A DNA stretch of 53,047 bases from Porphyra umbilicalis (Eukaryota > Rhodophyta > Bangiophyceae > Bangiales > Bangiaceae). Positions 1 through 10,782 of this stretch are shown piece by piece (the stretch's first letter is position 1; every line of letters starts with the position of its first letter). The position numbers and the translations under genes are program-made. The stretch spans positions 1-53,047 of the forward strand of contig KV919186.1 in the NCBI GenBank assembly GCA_002049455.2, given 5' to 3'. Below the pieces are notes generated by a model. The model saw nothing but the letters and a program-made list of their open reading frames with translations. It was not told the origin of the DNA and did not search any database.

Positions 1-227
1 ATCATCCTGACTCGAGAACGCTCCAGTGGGCCTCCTGTACGGCTCCTTTGGCGCTAGTAGGGGATTGAGCGGGGCTCTGTTCAGGCTCTCGTCAGACTTC
101 GGTACAAGTGTGCGCATGTCCAACGGTGACGGCAACTCGGAGCCCGAGAATCTTCTAGGTCAGGCGTTTCTTCTTACTATGAACACACGCCTGAAAGAGC
201 ACCAAGTGGCACCGTACACGAGCCCAG
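1..227. other. non-genic flank downstream of the GARP gene
   Basis: This short stretch lies 3' of the minus-strand transcription factor. I see no family motif or convincing codon bias in any frame. It may hold the 3' untranslated region and terminator of that gene, but no polyadenylation signal could be recognised. Confidence 0.4.
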
Positions 228-2048
228 CTAGGACCATGGCGCCGTCGGAAGGCCGCGTGGAGAGCTGCAGCCCTGCAGCGGCCTCGCGGCTGTCACATCA
301 ACCATCCTTTGCCCGACAAAGCCACCAACAGACCCAGCCGCACCATGCGCGAGAGCAGCCGCGGCATCCGCTGCGGCAGCATCCCGACACCGCTTCCTCT
401 GCCGCTGGAGGTACGACGCAACGCTCCCACGCGTCAGCGGCAGCATCACCCCCTCAGCATCAGCTGACGCCGTCATGGCCTCAAGAACAGTTGTTGGAGT
501 GGCCACGCGGATGCCGCCAACCAGCTCGACCGCCTTGTCAAAGCGCCGCCGCAGGTCAGGCGTCCACGTCACGCGTGCGCGCGGCAAGCGAAAGGAGGCT
601 GGCGCGGGGGGCTGCGACGAAGGGATGGAGACAGTCGCGACGGGCCGAGACCCCGCCGACGAGCGGCGGTCGGTCGACGACGAGTGCTGCCGCATGCTGT
701 CCACCGCACATGAGTCGTCCGTGTACACACGCCGGCTAGAGGTGACGCTCGAACAGCCACCGCCCACGCCCGGCGCGGTAAGGAAGCTAGAAACCCCCAG
801 CACGCCCGACACTGGGTTGCTAGCCGGCTTCTGCTCGTGGTTCTTGTGAGCAGACCCGCCAGAGGTAGTCGTCGACATAGTTGGGAGGCCCAGTGCCACG
901 GTGGGGACAGGGTGCACGTCGAAGGAGGTACGAGCGTTGGACCACCACGGCTGCCGCACGACGCGGGGCGGAGGGGCCCGAGGGTACACGTCCACTGCAG
1001 GTGGCACGGGCTGCTGCTCGGTATCGCCTTGGCTGGACAAAAGCTCCACCAGCTCCTGCTCCTGCCGTTGCTGCCGCGCTTGGTCGACTACTGGCGGCGG
1101 CGGCGGCAGGGCCGATGCGGCCCGACGTCGCAAACCCGCCGAATCGTGGCCAACCGGCAAGCGCGCCGTTGGCAGCACCATCTGCAGCTCGGGCTGCCAG
1201 AGGGGTTTCACGGCCATAGGGTGGTAAGGTGGTGGAGGAAGGGGGCCGGAGAGGTGGGGTTGTGGTTGTGGCGCGGGCGACGTTCGGTCAGGGGATGCGG
1301 AGGGCAAGTGTGCAGTTTGATGCCACGACGGAACGTGCTCAGCCGGCTCGGCCACCAGCCGCTTCGTGGAGGAGCCGCCGAAAGCCGACGGGGAGTCCCG
1401 CCACGACCGCATTGGTGGCGGGTACGCGATGGCAGGCGCGTACACGTCTGCCACAGGCAACCGGCCGGACTGCCACCGCTCCGCCCGCCACGACGATACT
1501 GCTGGCCGCGGCGTGGTGTTCGAGGGGGTATATGGGGGAGTCACGCATGACACTGGGTCAATAACGTCTGCGGTGCGGTAGCCAGTTGACGCGCCACCCC
1601 CGCCCGCCAGACCGTCAAGCGGCTCGGGCCGCAGGGTGCCGCCCGGTAGCCGCAACGAGGAGTAGAGTGCCGGCCGCAGCGTCCCCGAATGTGGCAGATG
1701 GTGCAGCGCCCCCGCCGGTCGTCGCAGGGGTGGCAGGAACGTTGGTGATGGTCCCGCGGTCGTGGGCGTCTCGCCCAAGCCCCCCGCATCCATCGGGGGT
1801 AATGGCCAAGCAGATGCCACTGGTGACATGGTCACAGCAGCAGCAGCAGCAGCAGCAGCGCACGTGCAGCGACAAGCCTCACCAGCGACACGGCGAGAGG
1901 CGGGGGTGCGGGCGAAACCGGCGCTCACCCCACCTCGGACACCGGTACAAAAAAGAAAGGCGACTGAAGAGAGGGAGCAACCTGCAGGTGCCCGAGCAGT
2001 CGACGTCGTCGCCGTCGTCGTGTTGTTGTTGAGAGCGAGGGGGGACAA
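228..2048 (-). CDS. GARP (G2-like) MYB-type transcription factor
   Basis: Predicted nuclear DNA-binding regulator. The open frame gives 606 residues, or 533 if translation starts at the internal Met74 (base 1829). The C-terminal part, about residues 490-552, reads RVTWTPDLRRRF, then KAVELVGG, then ATPTTVLEAM, then a short insertion, then GSVASYLQRQRKR. Plant GARP domains have the same order: W-T-P-x-L-H-x-R-F, an ALG-like turn, TPKxIL and VASHLQKYR. The rest is low complexity: an Ala run encoded by a GCT repeat (genome 1834-1860) and Pro/Ser/Arg-rich stretches typical of disordered regulators. Upstream frame includes NNNTTT-like codons that may be 5' UTR, so the start is uncertain. The helix-2/3 insertion and SYLQRQ instead of SHLQKY mark it as divergent. 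Targets are unknown. No intron is needed within this frame. Confidence 0.75.
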   Translation of the reverse strand: MSPLALNNNTTTATTSTARAPAGCSLSSVAFLFCTGVRGGVSAGFARTPASRRVAGEACRCTCAAAAAAAAVTMSPVASAWPLPPMDAGGLGETPTTAGPSPTFLPPLRRPAGALHHLPHSGTLRPALYSSLRLPGGTLRPEPLDGLAGGGGASTGYRTADVIDPVSCVTPPYTPSNTTPRPAVSSWRAERWQSGRLPVADVYAPAIAYPPPMRSWRDSPSAFGGSSTKRLVAEPAEHVPSWHQTAHLPSASPDRTSPAPQPQPHLSGPLPPPPYHPMAVKPLWQPELQMVLPTARLPVGHDSAGLRRRAASALPPPPPVVDQARQQRQEQELVELLSSQGDTEQQPVPPAVDVYPRAPPPRVVRQPWWSNARTSFDVHPVPTVALGLPTMSTTTSGGSAHKNHEQKPASNPVSGVLGVSSFLTAPGVGGGCSSVTSSRRVYTDDSCAVDSMRQHSSSTDRRSSAGSRPVATVSIPSSQPPAPASFRLPRARVTWTPDLRRRFDKAVELVGGIRVATPTTVLEAMTASADAEGVMLPLTRGSVASYLQRQRKRCRDAAAADAAAALAHGAAGSVGGFVGQRMVDVTAARPLQGCSSPRGLPTAPWS

Positions 2049-5000
2049 AGCTTGCGGAGGTTCTCACCACACCACCCAAGCACTCCAGCCGCCACGCATG
2101 TCAACCGAACCGTGTCGGCTCCGGCCCTCAAGGCCGACCATGAGCGTGGCGCCTCCGCACCAGTCCAGGCGGCGGCCGACCTGTGGAGTCGTCGCCAGTG
2201 CCTGCTGCAGAGCGCGGCACACACGGCCGCCGCCGAGCGACAGACCCCCTGCGCACCCGTGTACGCGACCCAGACACCACGTGCCCCCCCCCCTCCAAAA
2301 GCACGCGGCCGGGCGGGGGCCACCGGCGCCGGCCGGCGTCGGCGCCGAGCGACCAGCTGTGAGGGTGCGGCGGGTTGCACCCAACCGCCCAGCCACGCAA
2401 ACGCGCGAGTCTGAGCTGGCGCGTGGCTGCTGATGGCAGCGACGTGTGCCCTGCGGGCGGTGTCCACGCCTGGCAGTCGCCGGGGCGTGCGCCACCAAGG
2501 GGCGGCGCCGCCGTCGCCAGCGGGGCAGAAATGGCTCTGGAGGGAGGGTGAGGGGCGCACCCCCCACCGCCCCCCCTGCAATGCGCCCGTGACACAGAGA
2601 CCCAACACGGGCTGGTTGCCACTGGGGCAGCACCCACGCCCGCTTGGTCCCGCTTCGAGGAAAAGGGAAACGGGCGCAGCAGCAGAGACGAGTCTGGGGG
2701 GTTGGGGGTGGCCAGACCAACCACCCCTGTGCCGGCTGAGGACTTCAGTTCCCCCCTGCCAGGACCCCCCGAGCGCGGCCCGCCACCAGTGACCACGGAC
2801 AGACACCCCCCCTCCCCAGCGGAGCACGCCGCCGCGACTCGCTCCGCTCGCGCGCAATTTTCTCGTCGTACTCCGCTGCGCTGACGGCCCCCCTCCTGGT
2901 GCAATCCCCTGCCCGCCCCCCTCGCCTCTCCCGAGGACGGCCTCCCGTGTGTGAACCCGCATTCCACCAGCGGAAGCGGGCCGTGTCCCCCCGCGCCACA
3001 ACCCTTTTCGGGGTCGCATCCCCTGTCTGCCGAGCTGCCAGAAGGGGGCGATTGGTGGCTGCGCCAGAAGCCGCCGCCCCGTCCCGGCCTTGAGGGAGGG
3101 GGGGGATGGTCACACCACGGTGGTGCGCGGCCCGCTTGTGGTGGTGGTGCGGGGCACGCCCGCGCGGGGCGCAGACGCCACCGCGCCTACCGGCCGGGGG
3201 CGCTCGCCAGGACGACGGCTGGGCTCCAAGATGGCGTCTGGGGCGTGGAATGCGCGGGGGTCATGCACGGACGCGCAGGGGGCGTGTGGAAGCTGTGTGC
3301 ATTGGAGGCGGGGCGGGGCGCGCCCATTTGGCTGCCGCTCGTGAACCCACACGCCCGGTCACGCCACGCCCGCCGCGCGGCCGCCGACCACCGTGCGCGC
3401 GCCGCCACCACTAGGGTGGGGGGGGAGCACAACGTGTCTCGACGCTCGCCGTTGGTGCGCGAAATGGAGACGAGAAACCAGGTGGAAAAAAAGGTGGCCG
3501 GCCAACGGCCGTCGCGGGCGACCAGGCGCCAAGCCGCCAGCGGGGCCCATTCACGTCTGGGCTGTCACGAACCATCACCTGTCAAACACTGTGACCGGCG
3601 CTGGCAGCCGGACGGGGAGTCGCGGCAAGAAGGCGGCCCGAGCCTGCTCCGCCCAGCCAGCAGCCGCCGTCGACGTGATTCGGATTTTGTGGCCAGCTGG
3701 TTCATTCCATGGACCGCCGCCGCATGTGGGCAGATTCCCCGCGCCAGTGCGGACACCATATGCGTGGCCCCCCCTGGGCCCGCCCCACACACCCACTCTG
3801 GCACTGCATTGGTCCGCAGACCCGCTTCCCGCCGCCGTCGGCGAGACGCGGGTTTGTGGCGCGAGACACGACCCAATTGGCCAGCACCTGCTGCCTTTCC
3901 GCAGTGAGCGCCGACGGCTGCCCGACTGGCGCACCCAACTTCGGGGCAGGCCTGTACTGTACCCCAAGTGGCCCGAGGTCGGCTTCTGACGCTATCTCTT
4001 TACCAACCATTGGCGGGTGCTCATGATTGCCAGCCATTCGAGCGCCGCGACGCCCAATCAGCACCCGAAGAGTGACCGAGCGCGACTCGGACGAGAACTG
4101 GCTGGACACGACCCGACCCGTCGACTTGCGGTAGACGCGCTCTGCAAGCCACGAAGAACCCCGGCCGTGGCCCGCCTCGGTCTGCACGAGGACCTGTCAA
4201 GCTCACCTGAACCGTCCAGGCGTTTGTGCCAGCAGCCGCCTAGTTGTCGAGTTCGGCGGCCTGGCACGAGCAGCCTCCACCGGCGCTCACTCGGGGCAGC
4301 CCGGGGCCTTGCAGCACCCAAGGGGCTGCAGGGTAGGCCCCGTCGTCAGCTTTCGCTGGAATCGCCCAACTGGCACCATCGGAGCCCACCAGGCACCCAA
4401 GTCCATCGAATGTGCGATTCGGTGGGCCCCGATGGATCCAGATGGGGCGCATCGGAAGCCCACCGAAAGCCCATCAAACAGCCGATCCGATGGGGCTGCT
4501 CACGAGACCCCACCGCGCTGAGAGCCTCCGTCGAGACTCATCATGCAAGGCACTTGCTGTAAAGCTCACCACGTGTGAAGGTAAAGACCACATGGCCTGA
4601 GCGTTGGGACGAAACTTGTTGGAGTTGCCGGCTAAATGCCATTCGGCGATGCGACTGTGGCCTGTACCGCGACAAGTCGTGCGGACGCGTTTACGAACAA
4701 CGCACCTGCCCTCGCCGCAGCCGCCGCCGTCGCCCATCCACCATCGTCGTCGCACCCGTCGTCCACGTCCCATCCCCCCCCCCTGCTATCCACCCCGGTC
4801 CTCCGCCGATCTCTCCTCCCCCCCCCACCACCATGTTCCCTCGCCCCACCCGCTGATTCGCCTCCTATCCCCCGCTGATCCCCCCCCACCTCCACCCCAC
4901 CACCCCTGGCCCCCCCCTTCCGATCCACCTCCGATCTTCACCGATCCTCCCCCTACCCCCTCCCCCGTACTCCCTTGCCTCTCTCGTTGCTTTCTTGCGG

Positions 5001-5060
5001 GCATTCGTATTGCCCCCCGTCGTCTAGGTACTTCTGATTTTTCTGTTCCGGTTCCCGCAG
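2049..5060. other. long intergenic region, no confident gene
   Basis: The first few hundred bases are the likely promoter side of the minus-strand GARP gene. Many open frames cross the region on both strands, but none shows a recognisable domain or consistent GC3 bias. Around 4349-4366 lies one arm of a diverged inverted repeat whose partner is at 5857-5874. From about 4740 to 4980 the plus strand is a C-rich, T-containing pyrimidine tract that could be the 3' part of an intron leading to the acidic exon at 5061. Confidence 0.4.
4349..4366 (+). repeat. arm of dispersed inverted repeat (partner 5857-5874)
   Basis: An 18-base match, beginning TCAGCTTTCGCTGGAA, occurs here and in reverse complement near 5857-5874. 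A second shared word, CAGATGGGGCGC, follows in both copies at different distances. Both copies can be read as containing SFRWN. This suggests two diverged copies of one old repeat in opposite orientation; no transposase is visible between them. Confidence 0.4.
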
Positions 5061-5209
5061 GAGGGTGCTCTTGGTGGTCTGCGGTGTCAGGCGACGATCA
5101 TGACGACGACGACGATGTCGACGACGACGACGACGACGACGACGACGGCAAGGGCGAAGATGAGGATGGAGGTGACGATGGCGATGAGGAGGACGAGGAG
5201 GAAGAATAG
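5061..5209 (+). CDS. possible terminal exon with acidic tail
   Basis: A good 3' splice-site context ends at 5060: a pyrimidine-rich run followed by GTTCCCGCAG. The frame after it opens with GGCSWWSAVSGDD, runs into Asp/Glu repeats encoded by GAC/GAT and GAG triplets, and stops at 5207-5209. An acidic C-terminal tail is common in chromatin and nucleolar proteins. However, the tract is also a simple GAC repeat and no upstream exon could be placed with confidence. No family can be assigned. Treat it as a candidate only. Confidence 0.22.
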
Positions 5210-8139
5210 GGCGCCCTAGATGCCTTTTGCCTCAGTGGGTGTGGGAGGTCGCTGGGTTACCGGCTATACTCTCGAGAGGCTGTGCACCGCGCGCACTGCT
5301 GAGTGCAGTGATAGAGGCGGTACCTGGTAGTTTTGTGCCCTTAGTTTTGCTGTTTTTGTGCTCCTTTTGTGCATCTATCGCCGTACACACGTGATTGCCG
5401 GTGACAAGGGTGGCCGTGGGAGGCGCCACCCGTGCTAGTCACAGCTCACGCATTGTCCCGACTCGCGCATGCTCGGCAACATAGGTGCCCTATGCGGAGA
5501 GGAAACTCGAGCAAAGAGAATCAGAGAAGATGACAACCAGCCGCCTCGTTCGTGTTTCTTGTACTCATGCTTGCTTGTACTGGTATCCGCGCCTCCCGGC
5601 AAGTCCCCAGGACATCGAAGTTGCAGCCTGCGTGCCCCATTCCCTTGTCACATGGCCCCTGCAGCCCATCCGATATCTTCAACATCTGATTGGCCCTCAA
5701 GAGGCTGTCAGCAACGTCCCTCTCGTGACTGGCACCGATCACGCCCGATGCGACCCGACTCGACCGGGCAAATCCCCCATCGAGCGCCCCATCTGTTCCA
5801 ACCGGACGGCCAATTCGGTGGGAGCCGGCGGGCCCGGAAACCCCCGCCGGTGGGGGTTCCAGCGAAAGCTGACGGTGACGTTGCTCGAGCGCCCCCGCGC
5901 GGACCCACCCGGTGGTCGCCTCGCGCCATCCCCTGCCCCTTTCGTTTCCGCCAGCTGATGGCAGCGACGACGGCGCTCGCACGAGAGGAACACTCAAGCT
6001 CGTTCCTCGCAACCCATGCGGCGGCGTCCCATCATCGCGGCCCCCGTCCGCCTCCCGTGCAAGGCCTTCGCGGCGGCGCCGCCGCTGTCCGACGCCAACT
6101 AAAACTTGGCCCCGCGCGAGAGGGTATGCGTCAGCCTCGGGCCGTGCCGGGGCTCGTCCCTCGGTCGTGCACGCCACGGAAAGCACTTAGTCACCATCCG
6201 CCCCAAGAGACAGGGAGCCGACCGGCGTCCACGGGATCAGTGACAGACTGGACAAACCTGGCGATCATCGAGTACGTTCGTGACAAATAGGCAGCTGGGT
6301 CTGGTCCGAAGAGCTCTCCTGAGGTGGAAATTGAGCAGAAAGTCTGCAGCGACGGCAGATATACAGGGGTCAGCGTCTCGTTCAGAACAATCAACAGACC
6401 CATCATTTCCATGCGTCACCTGTGACAAATTTATGCGACACCTGGCGAGCCATCTGACTTCAGAGGCCCATTTTCCGACAGGACCAAGCGTCTGCTGAAT
6501 GTCTTCCTCAATATTGAGTCCTGGCCCTGACACGAGAACGCAAGGTATCCGCGCGACCTCTTCATCCATAGCGAAGACCGGGCAGCTCCACGTAGGCCAC
6601 TTCACCAACTCAACCGGCATGCACATCGTGCACGTCCGCCGAACGTGAAATCGTTCACCCATGCTGCAGCAGAAGGCATCTGAAGGAGCATGATTCCGCA
6701 TTCACACCGCCGATCCTGGCGGATCCCCATGCTCAAGTGCCCCATCTCATGCCGCTTGTGGGCTCAAGTCGTAGACCGAGTTCGGTTTGGTGGGAGACGA
6801 TAAGAACGTGTGGCTGCATAGACATTCGGCTCGTAAATGGCGATCCACTTCTACGACTCCAATGACCACAATAAGATCTGAATGGCCCCTCGACTTTCTG
6901 CAGGGACCCATGCACTTATCGTCCTGAACTTCCTGAAAACAAGAGGAAGTGGACGACAGTTGGAACATACATTCTTCTCCAAAATCAGATTCTCGGCACA
7001 AGAACCTATTAGTGGCTTCGCTGGGAATACGGTGGAATGATACACCATGCGGGCGTTGAGCTCTGCGCTCTTGACAGTTGCTGGTCGGGGCGGTGAACGC
7101 ATGCAACGGGTGCAGACCACAATTCTACGGCGCCACAATGACAGCGAAGTGCGCGCCACTAGTCCTCTGTCGCTGTTACGAAAGCCTCCTATCCGTTGAT
7201 CGACTGCCGGCTTGAACGTGAAACATCAGCTGGAGGTATTCCGGACACCTTGCGGAGGTTCTTTTTCAGAATGGTCGTCTTCCGAGACTTACAAGTTTGT
7301 TGAGCCTGATGTTCGGCGACTTCATCGTTCTTTTTTTGCAGGTGTCCAGCGCCGAGGACCGCGGCACCCAGTCGGGCTCAGCGCTTTTGAGACGAAAAAT
7401 GAGACGTTCTTTACAGAAGACTGTGTCAATACCTGGAAGTCGGGCTCATCTTTGTGTAGTCGTCGGCGGTGTGTTGCGATCCCGGAATCCTATGAGGTTC
7501 TTCACCGTGCTCGTAGACATCTGGACCGCACCGGAGGCCGACGCACAAACCACCAGCCCCCATTTTACCCTTCATCCATCGAGCCTCCACATCAACAGCA
7601 CCACGATCCCGACTAAAGCGGCTGCTATCTTCTTTGACAATTCCTCTTCTTCTCAAAGACGCGGCGCAGCAAGGCAGCAAGCGGTGGAAGATACGGATTT
7701 GGCGCACCCGAGCTCAAGGTACGTTACACAACTTCTTTGGTCACCTTTTGCCACCTGTGACGCGCGCCAAGCACGAGCCATAGAGCATTATCCCTGGCCT
7801 TCTTATGCGCAGCTTAGCCTCCCAAGAGCCGGCCTTTGGTCCCAGCGCTAAGACTTTACGGGGTTCCTAGTTGTAGCTGACCACACGACCCTGCTTGCGC
7901 AGCGTAACATCGGATTTGACGCTGGTGGGAGTTTACTATACAGTCGTGTTGTCTCTTGTTTGCACTACGTGTACTCTGCCGTTCCTCTGAGCAACATGAG
8001 CGAATGAGAGGTGCAAGTCAGCCGTGCAAGAGTCGCCCGAGCGCTCATTCACGCATGACATGCGACAGGCAGCTGCAGCCCTCCCATTGCACAGTGGCAG
8101 GCAGGAATGATGATGGCTGTACGGCGTGCATCCCAGCAT
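5210..8139. other. lower-GC intergenic region with possible decayed mobile DNA
   Basis: This stretch has fewer G/C homopolymers and more stops than the gene islands. Minus-strand frames at 6237-6701 (154 codons) and 6747-7106 are the longest clean ones. The latter contains GVSFHRIP, reminiscent of the SFHRFP core of THAP domains, but the zinc-ligand spacing does not fit. Around 7330 a T-rich run ending GCAG resembles a splice acceptor, but no matching exon was found. I assign no gene. Confidence 0.35.
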
Positions 8140-8655
8140 TTTCAGGCACTGCTACGTAAAGCAGTACCACACAAGCTGCAGCGGCAGCACCAACCGCTCC
8201 TGCATGACAGGGTTGTACGTCTTCGCAGCCCCGTTTTGCTCCTAAGAGTACCTTATGCTGGTCTGTATCTGGATCCCCTTCCCATCCACCCACGCCCCGA
8301 TGCTGGCCCCGGCGTACTTGTCGCCCCCGTTACGTCGGATGTTCTTGACCTTTACCTCCAACTGGGCCTCCCACTGGTTGCGCGTCATTATCAGCTCGTT
8401 TTTGAAAAGCCCCTTTTTGGCCACTGGCACGACCGCCCTGTAGCTGCTGAAGTCGTCGATCGCCACCACCTGGAAGAGGTGTTTATCCGACTTCTTGACG
8501 TCCATGGGCCCACACACGTCGGTGTGGACGAGCTTTGACGGCCGCGAGTTCCGGGTCATCATCCCGCGCATGCACAGGTCTCTTCCAACGCCCTCTTTTA
8601 GAAGCAGTCGGGAAGCTGCCGCCTGCATCCCCGTTACCGCCTTCAGCACGCGCAC
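8140..8655 (-). pseudogene. copia integrase fragment
   Basis: The main frame (8655-8242) carries LVHTDVCGPM, then VVAIDDFSSYRAVVP, then VKNIRRNGGDKYAG. This matches the HTD-x-x-GPM, DDFSRY and RTDNGGEY landmarks of copia integrase catalytic domains. The second catalytic Asp, normally in the RTDNGGE block, is replaced: RRNGGDK. After a stop and shift the homology resumes as EQNGAAKTYNPVMQERL (about 8225-8175), equivalent to the QNGVAER-N block. The frame opens with GTG rather than ATG because it is only an internal piece. It is clearly non-functional. Confidence 0.8.
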
Positions 8656-8682
8656 GAGCGTGTCAGGTCCAACGTGGGTAAA

Positions 8683-8994
8683 TCAGCGGTGCCAAAAGCT
8701 TGCCACTAACGCAGCATGCACGAGAACGTCGCCGCCACCCCCACCCTCTGGTACAGCGACAACACAGACGTCCCCTAGGCTAACTCCCTTCATGACCACG
8801 CGGCCGCCCTTGCGGATGTTGACCCTTGTGCTCTCAAATATCACTGAGAGCCCACGACTAGTCACCGTCGGTACGAAGACGAGGGATACCTTCAGACCCG
8901 GCATGACGAGCGCGTCCTCCGGGGTCACGCGCACAGTTCCGCCGCTCACGAGCGCATCGGCTTCGACTGTGCCCGTCCTAGGGGCTGTATGCAC
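8683..8994 (-). pseudogene. copia GAG-pre-integrase-like fragment
   Basis: The frame reads GTVRVTPEDALVMPGLKVSLV, then LSVIFESTRVNIRKGGRVVM. This resembles the segment between protease and integrase in copia polyproteins (x-L-x-D-V-L-Y-V-P-x-L-x-x-N-L-L-S-V). It ends at a stop before the integrase frame. The call rests mainly on its position between the protease and integrase pieces. Confidence 0.6.
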
Positions 8995-9316
8995 GGTTAC
9001 TGTCCGCCAGCGTGATGTTGAAGGGCTGAAGCAGCCCCAGCTCTGTCAACATCTCGTGGTCGCCCGTCGTATGGTGCGACGCACCCGAGTTCACAATCCT
9101 TCCGGTGGGCAGCCCATCTTCTTCCGCAGTCCCCGCACGAGACGCCCTTCGTGTGCCATGAAGTGCACAGTTGTGCTGGTGGTTTTTAACATGGCGCCTC
9201 CGCCGCGGGCGTGGTGCTTGGTATCGATCCCCGGGCACTTCGCGCGGAGGTGCCCCACTCCATTGCAGAGGAAACACTTGCGCCGTTCGACTCGCTTGCA
9301 GTTGAATGCTTTCCAT
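8978..9316 (-). pseudogene. copia zinc knuckle and aspartic protease remnant
   Basis: The zinc knuckle CFLCNGVGHLRAKC (C-x2-C-x4-H-x4-C) lies at about 9281-9240 in one frame. The protease motif follows in another frame as GRIVNSGASHHTTGDHEMLTEL. Copia proteases have DSGAS at this place; here the catalytic Asp codon is AAC (Asn, complement of 9089-9091). The residue change and the frame break both indicate a dead protease. Confidence 0.75.
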
Positions 9317-9321
9317 GGCTT

Positions 9322-10047
9322 CTACGCCTTGGTCGCGCCTTCAGTCGTCGCCACCAATGCGGTCTTGACGAGCGCGGCACGCCACTGCTTTGCAGCCGAC
9401 ATCCGAGTCTCCCCCGCCTGCAACTCTACGAGCGCCTTGTCCTGGTCCAATTCGTCCATTTTTGTGAGGATCCCATTCTTCTGGGCAAACTTATCATCCA
9501 TGCCAGCCAGGAGAGCGGTCAGCAGATGATCTTCGACGATGATGACTCCAACCATGCTGAGATCCCTGATCACCGCCCGCCTGCGGTTGAGGTACACCAC
9601 CGTGGTCTCCATGGGCCCCATATTGATGGAGTTCATCTTGGTCCATAGGCTCATCGCCCATGCGCGGTCTGTCGACCATAATTTCTCCTTCAGCGCCACC
9701 CACGCGGCGCGAGCGGTCCCCGGCATCCTCACCGTCACATCGTGATGTGGCCTGATGTTCAGCATGATGTGCGAGAGCGCTTGCTGCTCCGCTCGATCCT
9801 CCTGGTCGGTCAGGTGCTCCACCATCGCCGGCGCCCCGGTTGTGGCGTCGGTCGCAACGCCCGTGCCGGCGGTCGTTCCTCCGGAGGGAACCCCGGTCAG
9901 CCCCACTCCCTCAGTCTGGGGGGGCGGCGCTGCGGCGTCAGGCACAGTCACGTCTGGCGGGACCGCCGTCCAGCAGCCCTCTCCTCGCATGATGTGCTCC
10001 CACTCGGTGCTCCATAGCATGTAGTTGAGCACGACCAATGAGGCCAC
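9322..10047 (-). pseudogene. copia gag fragment
   Basis: The frame begins just after a stop, without an ATG, with VASLVVLNYMLWSTEWEHIM. This matches the NY-x-x-W-x-x-x-M opening of copia gag (UBN2 / retrotran_gag family). Later blocks fit the same family: TARAAWVALKEKL, AMSLWTKMNSINM, TTVVYLNRRRAVIRDL and LLTALLAGMDDKFAQ, matching the A-W-x-x-L, L-x-x-L-x-x-M, V-x-x-Y-x-x-x-x-x-x-x-x-x-L and L-L-x-x-L-P pattern. It ends at a stop just before the zinc knuckle, which is in a different frame. About 240 codons are present. Confidence 0.75.
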
Positions 10048-10446
10048 CCGTCACACCGAGTCTGAAGACATTGTTGCTGTTGGCCACTGCACCCGGCGCT
10101 AGGCCGAGCACATCCCTCTGCGTCCGACGCCCCTCGACACCGCGCTCTCACGCACAATCTGCTCGACGCTCCTGACTTTCGGTCGCCTCCGTTGCCGCCA
10201 GCCGCTGCACAAAGGCATCAGACGCCGTCCCACGGCCAGCCGGCCACCTAGCTTCTACAGGGTCACACCCCGCGCACCTGGGCCCACATCCTGTCGCTGA
10301 GTCCTTTTTTTCGGTGGGGGAACGGAATGCCCGCACCACGCCCAGAGCAAAGCGCGCACACAAAGTGTGATGGTTCTCTGGCTCTACGCTCATCTCTCCC
10401 CCTCGTAATTCCCCTTCTCCAGCCCCTCAGCGGCCCACTCCGCCTT

Positions 10447-10782
10447 TCAATCCGCCCGCCGGCTCACTGGTGGCGGTCTCTCCGATTTGACCTCCGCGTC
10501 ATGCGCAGCCTCAGCGCCATCAGCCGCCCCGGGCTGGGTGCCAAATCTAGCGCTCTTGCGGGGTGCCACATCGACACCGTTAGCCTGCTCGGTGCCTGCC
10601 TGCGGCACCTCGCCGGCCGTGGCACAGTTTGCGGCCCCTGTGGAAACGCCATTGGCGTCCCGCGCGGCTGACGCCCCACCGTTCCGCAAGACAGGCGCGC
10701 CGCCGTCCTGTGGTCCGGTCCCGCGCGGCGCCTTGTCAGTGCGGCCGCCGGTGGGGCCCCGCGTGGTCACCCTGGCCAACAA
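10447..10782 (-). other. open frame upstream of the copia gag, possibly element-derived
   Basis: This 111-codon minus-strand frame lies about 400 bases upstream of the copia gag on the same strand. Its product is Gly/Ala/Pro/Arg-rich with no motif, ending SERPPPVSRRAD. It could be the diverged N-terminal part of the element's polyprotein or leader. It could equally be a chance frame. The intervening 10050-10446 region holds only short frames. Confidence 0.2.

Larger units (their letters stand above)
8140..10050 (-). mobile_element. decayed Ty1/copia retrotransposon remnant
   Basis: Read on the minus strand, copia parts occur in canonical order: gag (from about 10050), a CCHC zinc knuckle (about 9281-9240), an aspartic-protease motif (about 9095), a pre-integrase segment (8994-8683) and an integrase core (8655-8140). 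Consecutive parts lie in different frames or are separated by stops, so the copy is inactive. No reverse transcriptase or RNase H could be recognised below 8140, so the 3' half of pol is missing or unrecognisable. No LTR pair was found by eye. Confidence 0.8.
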
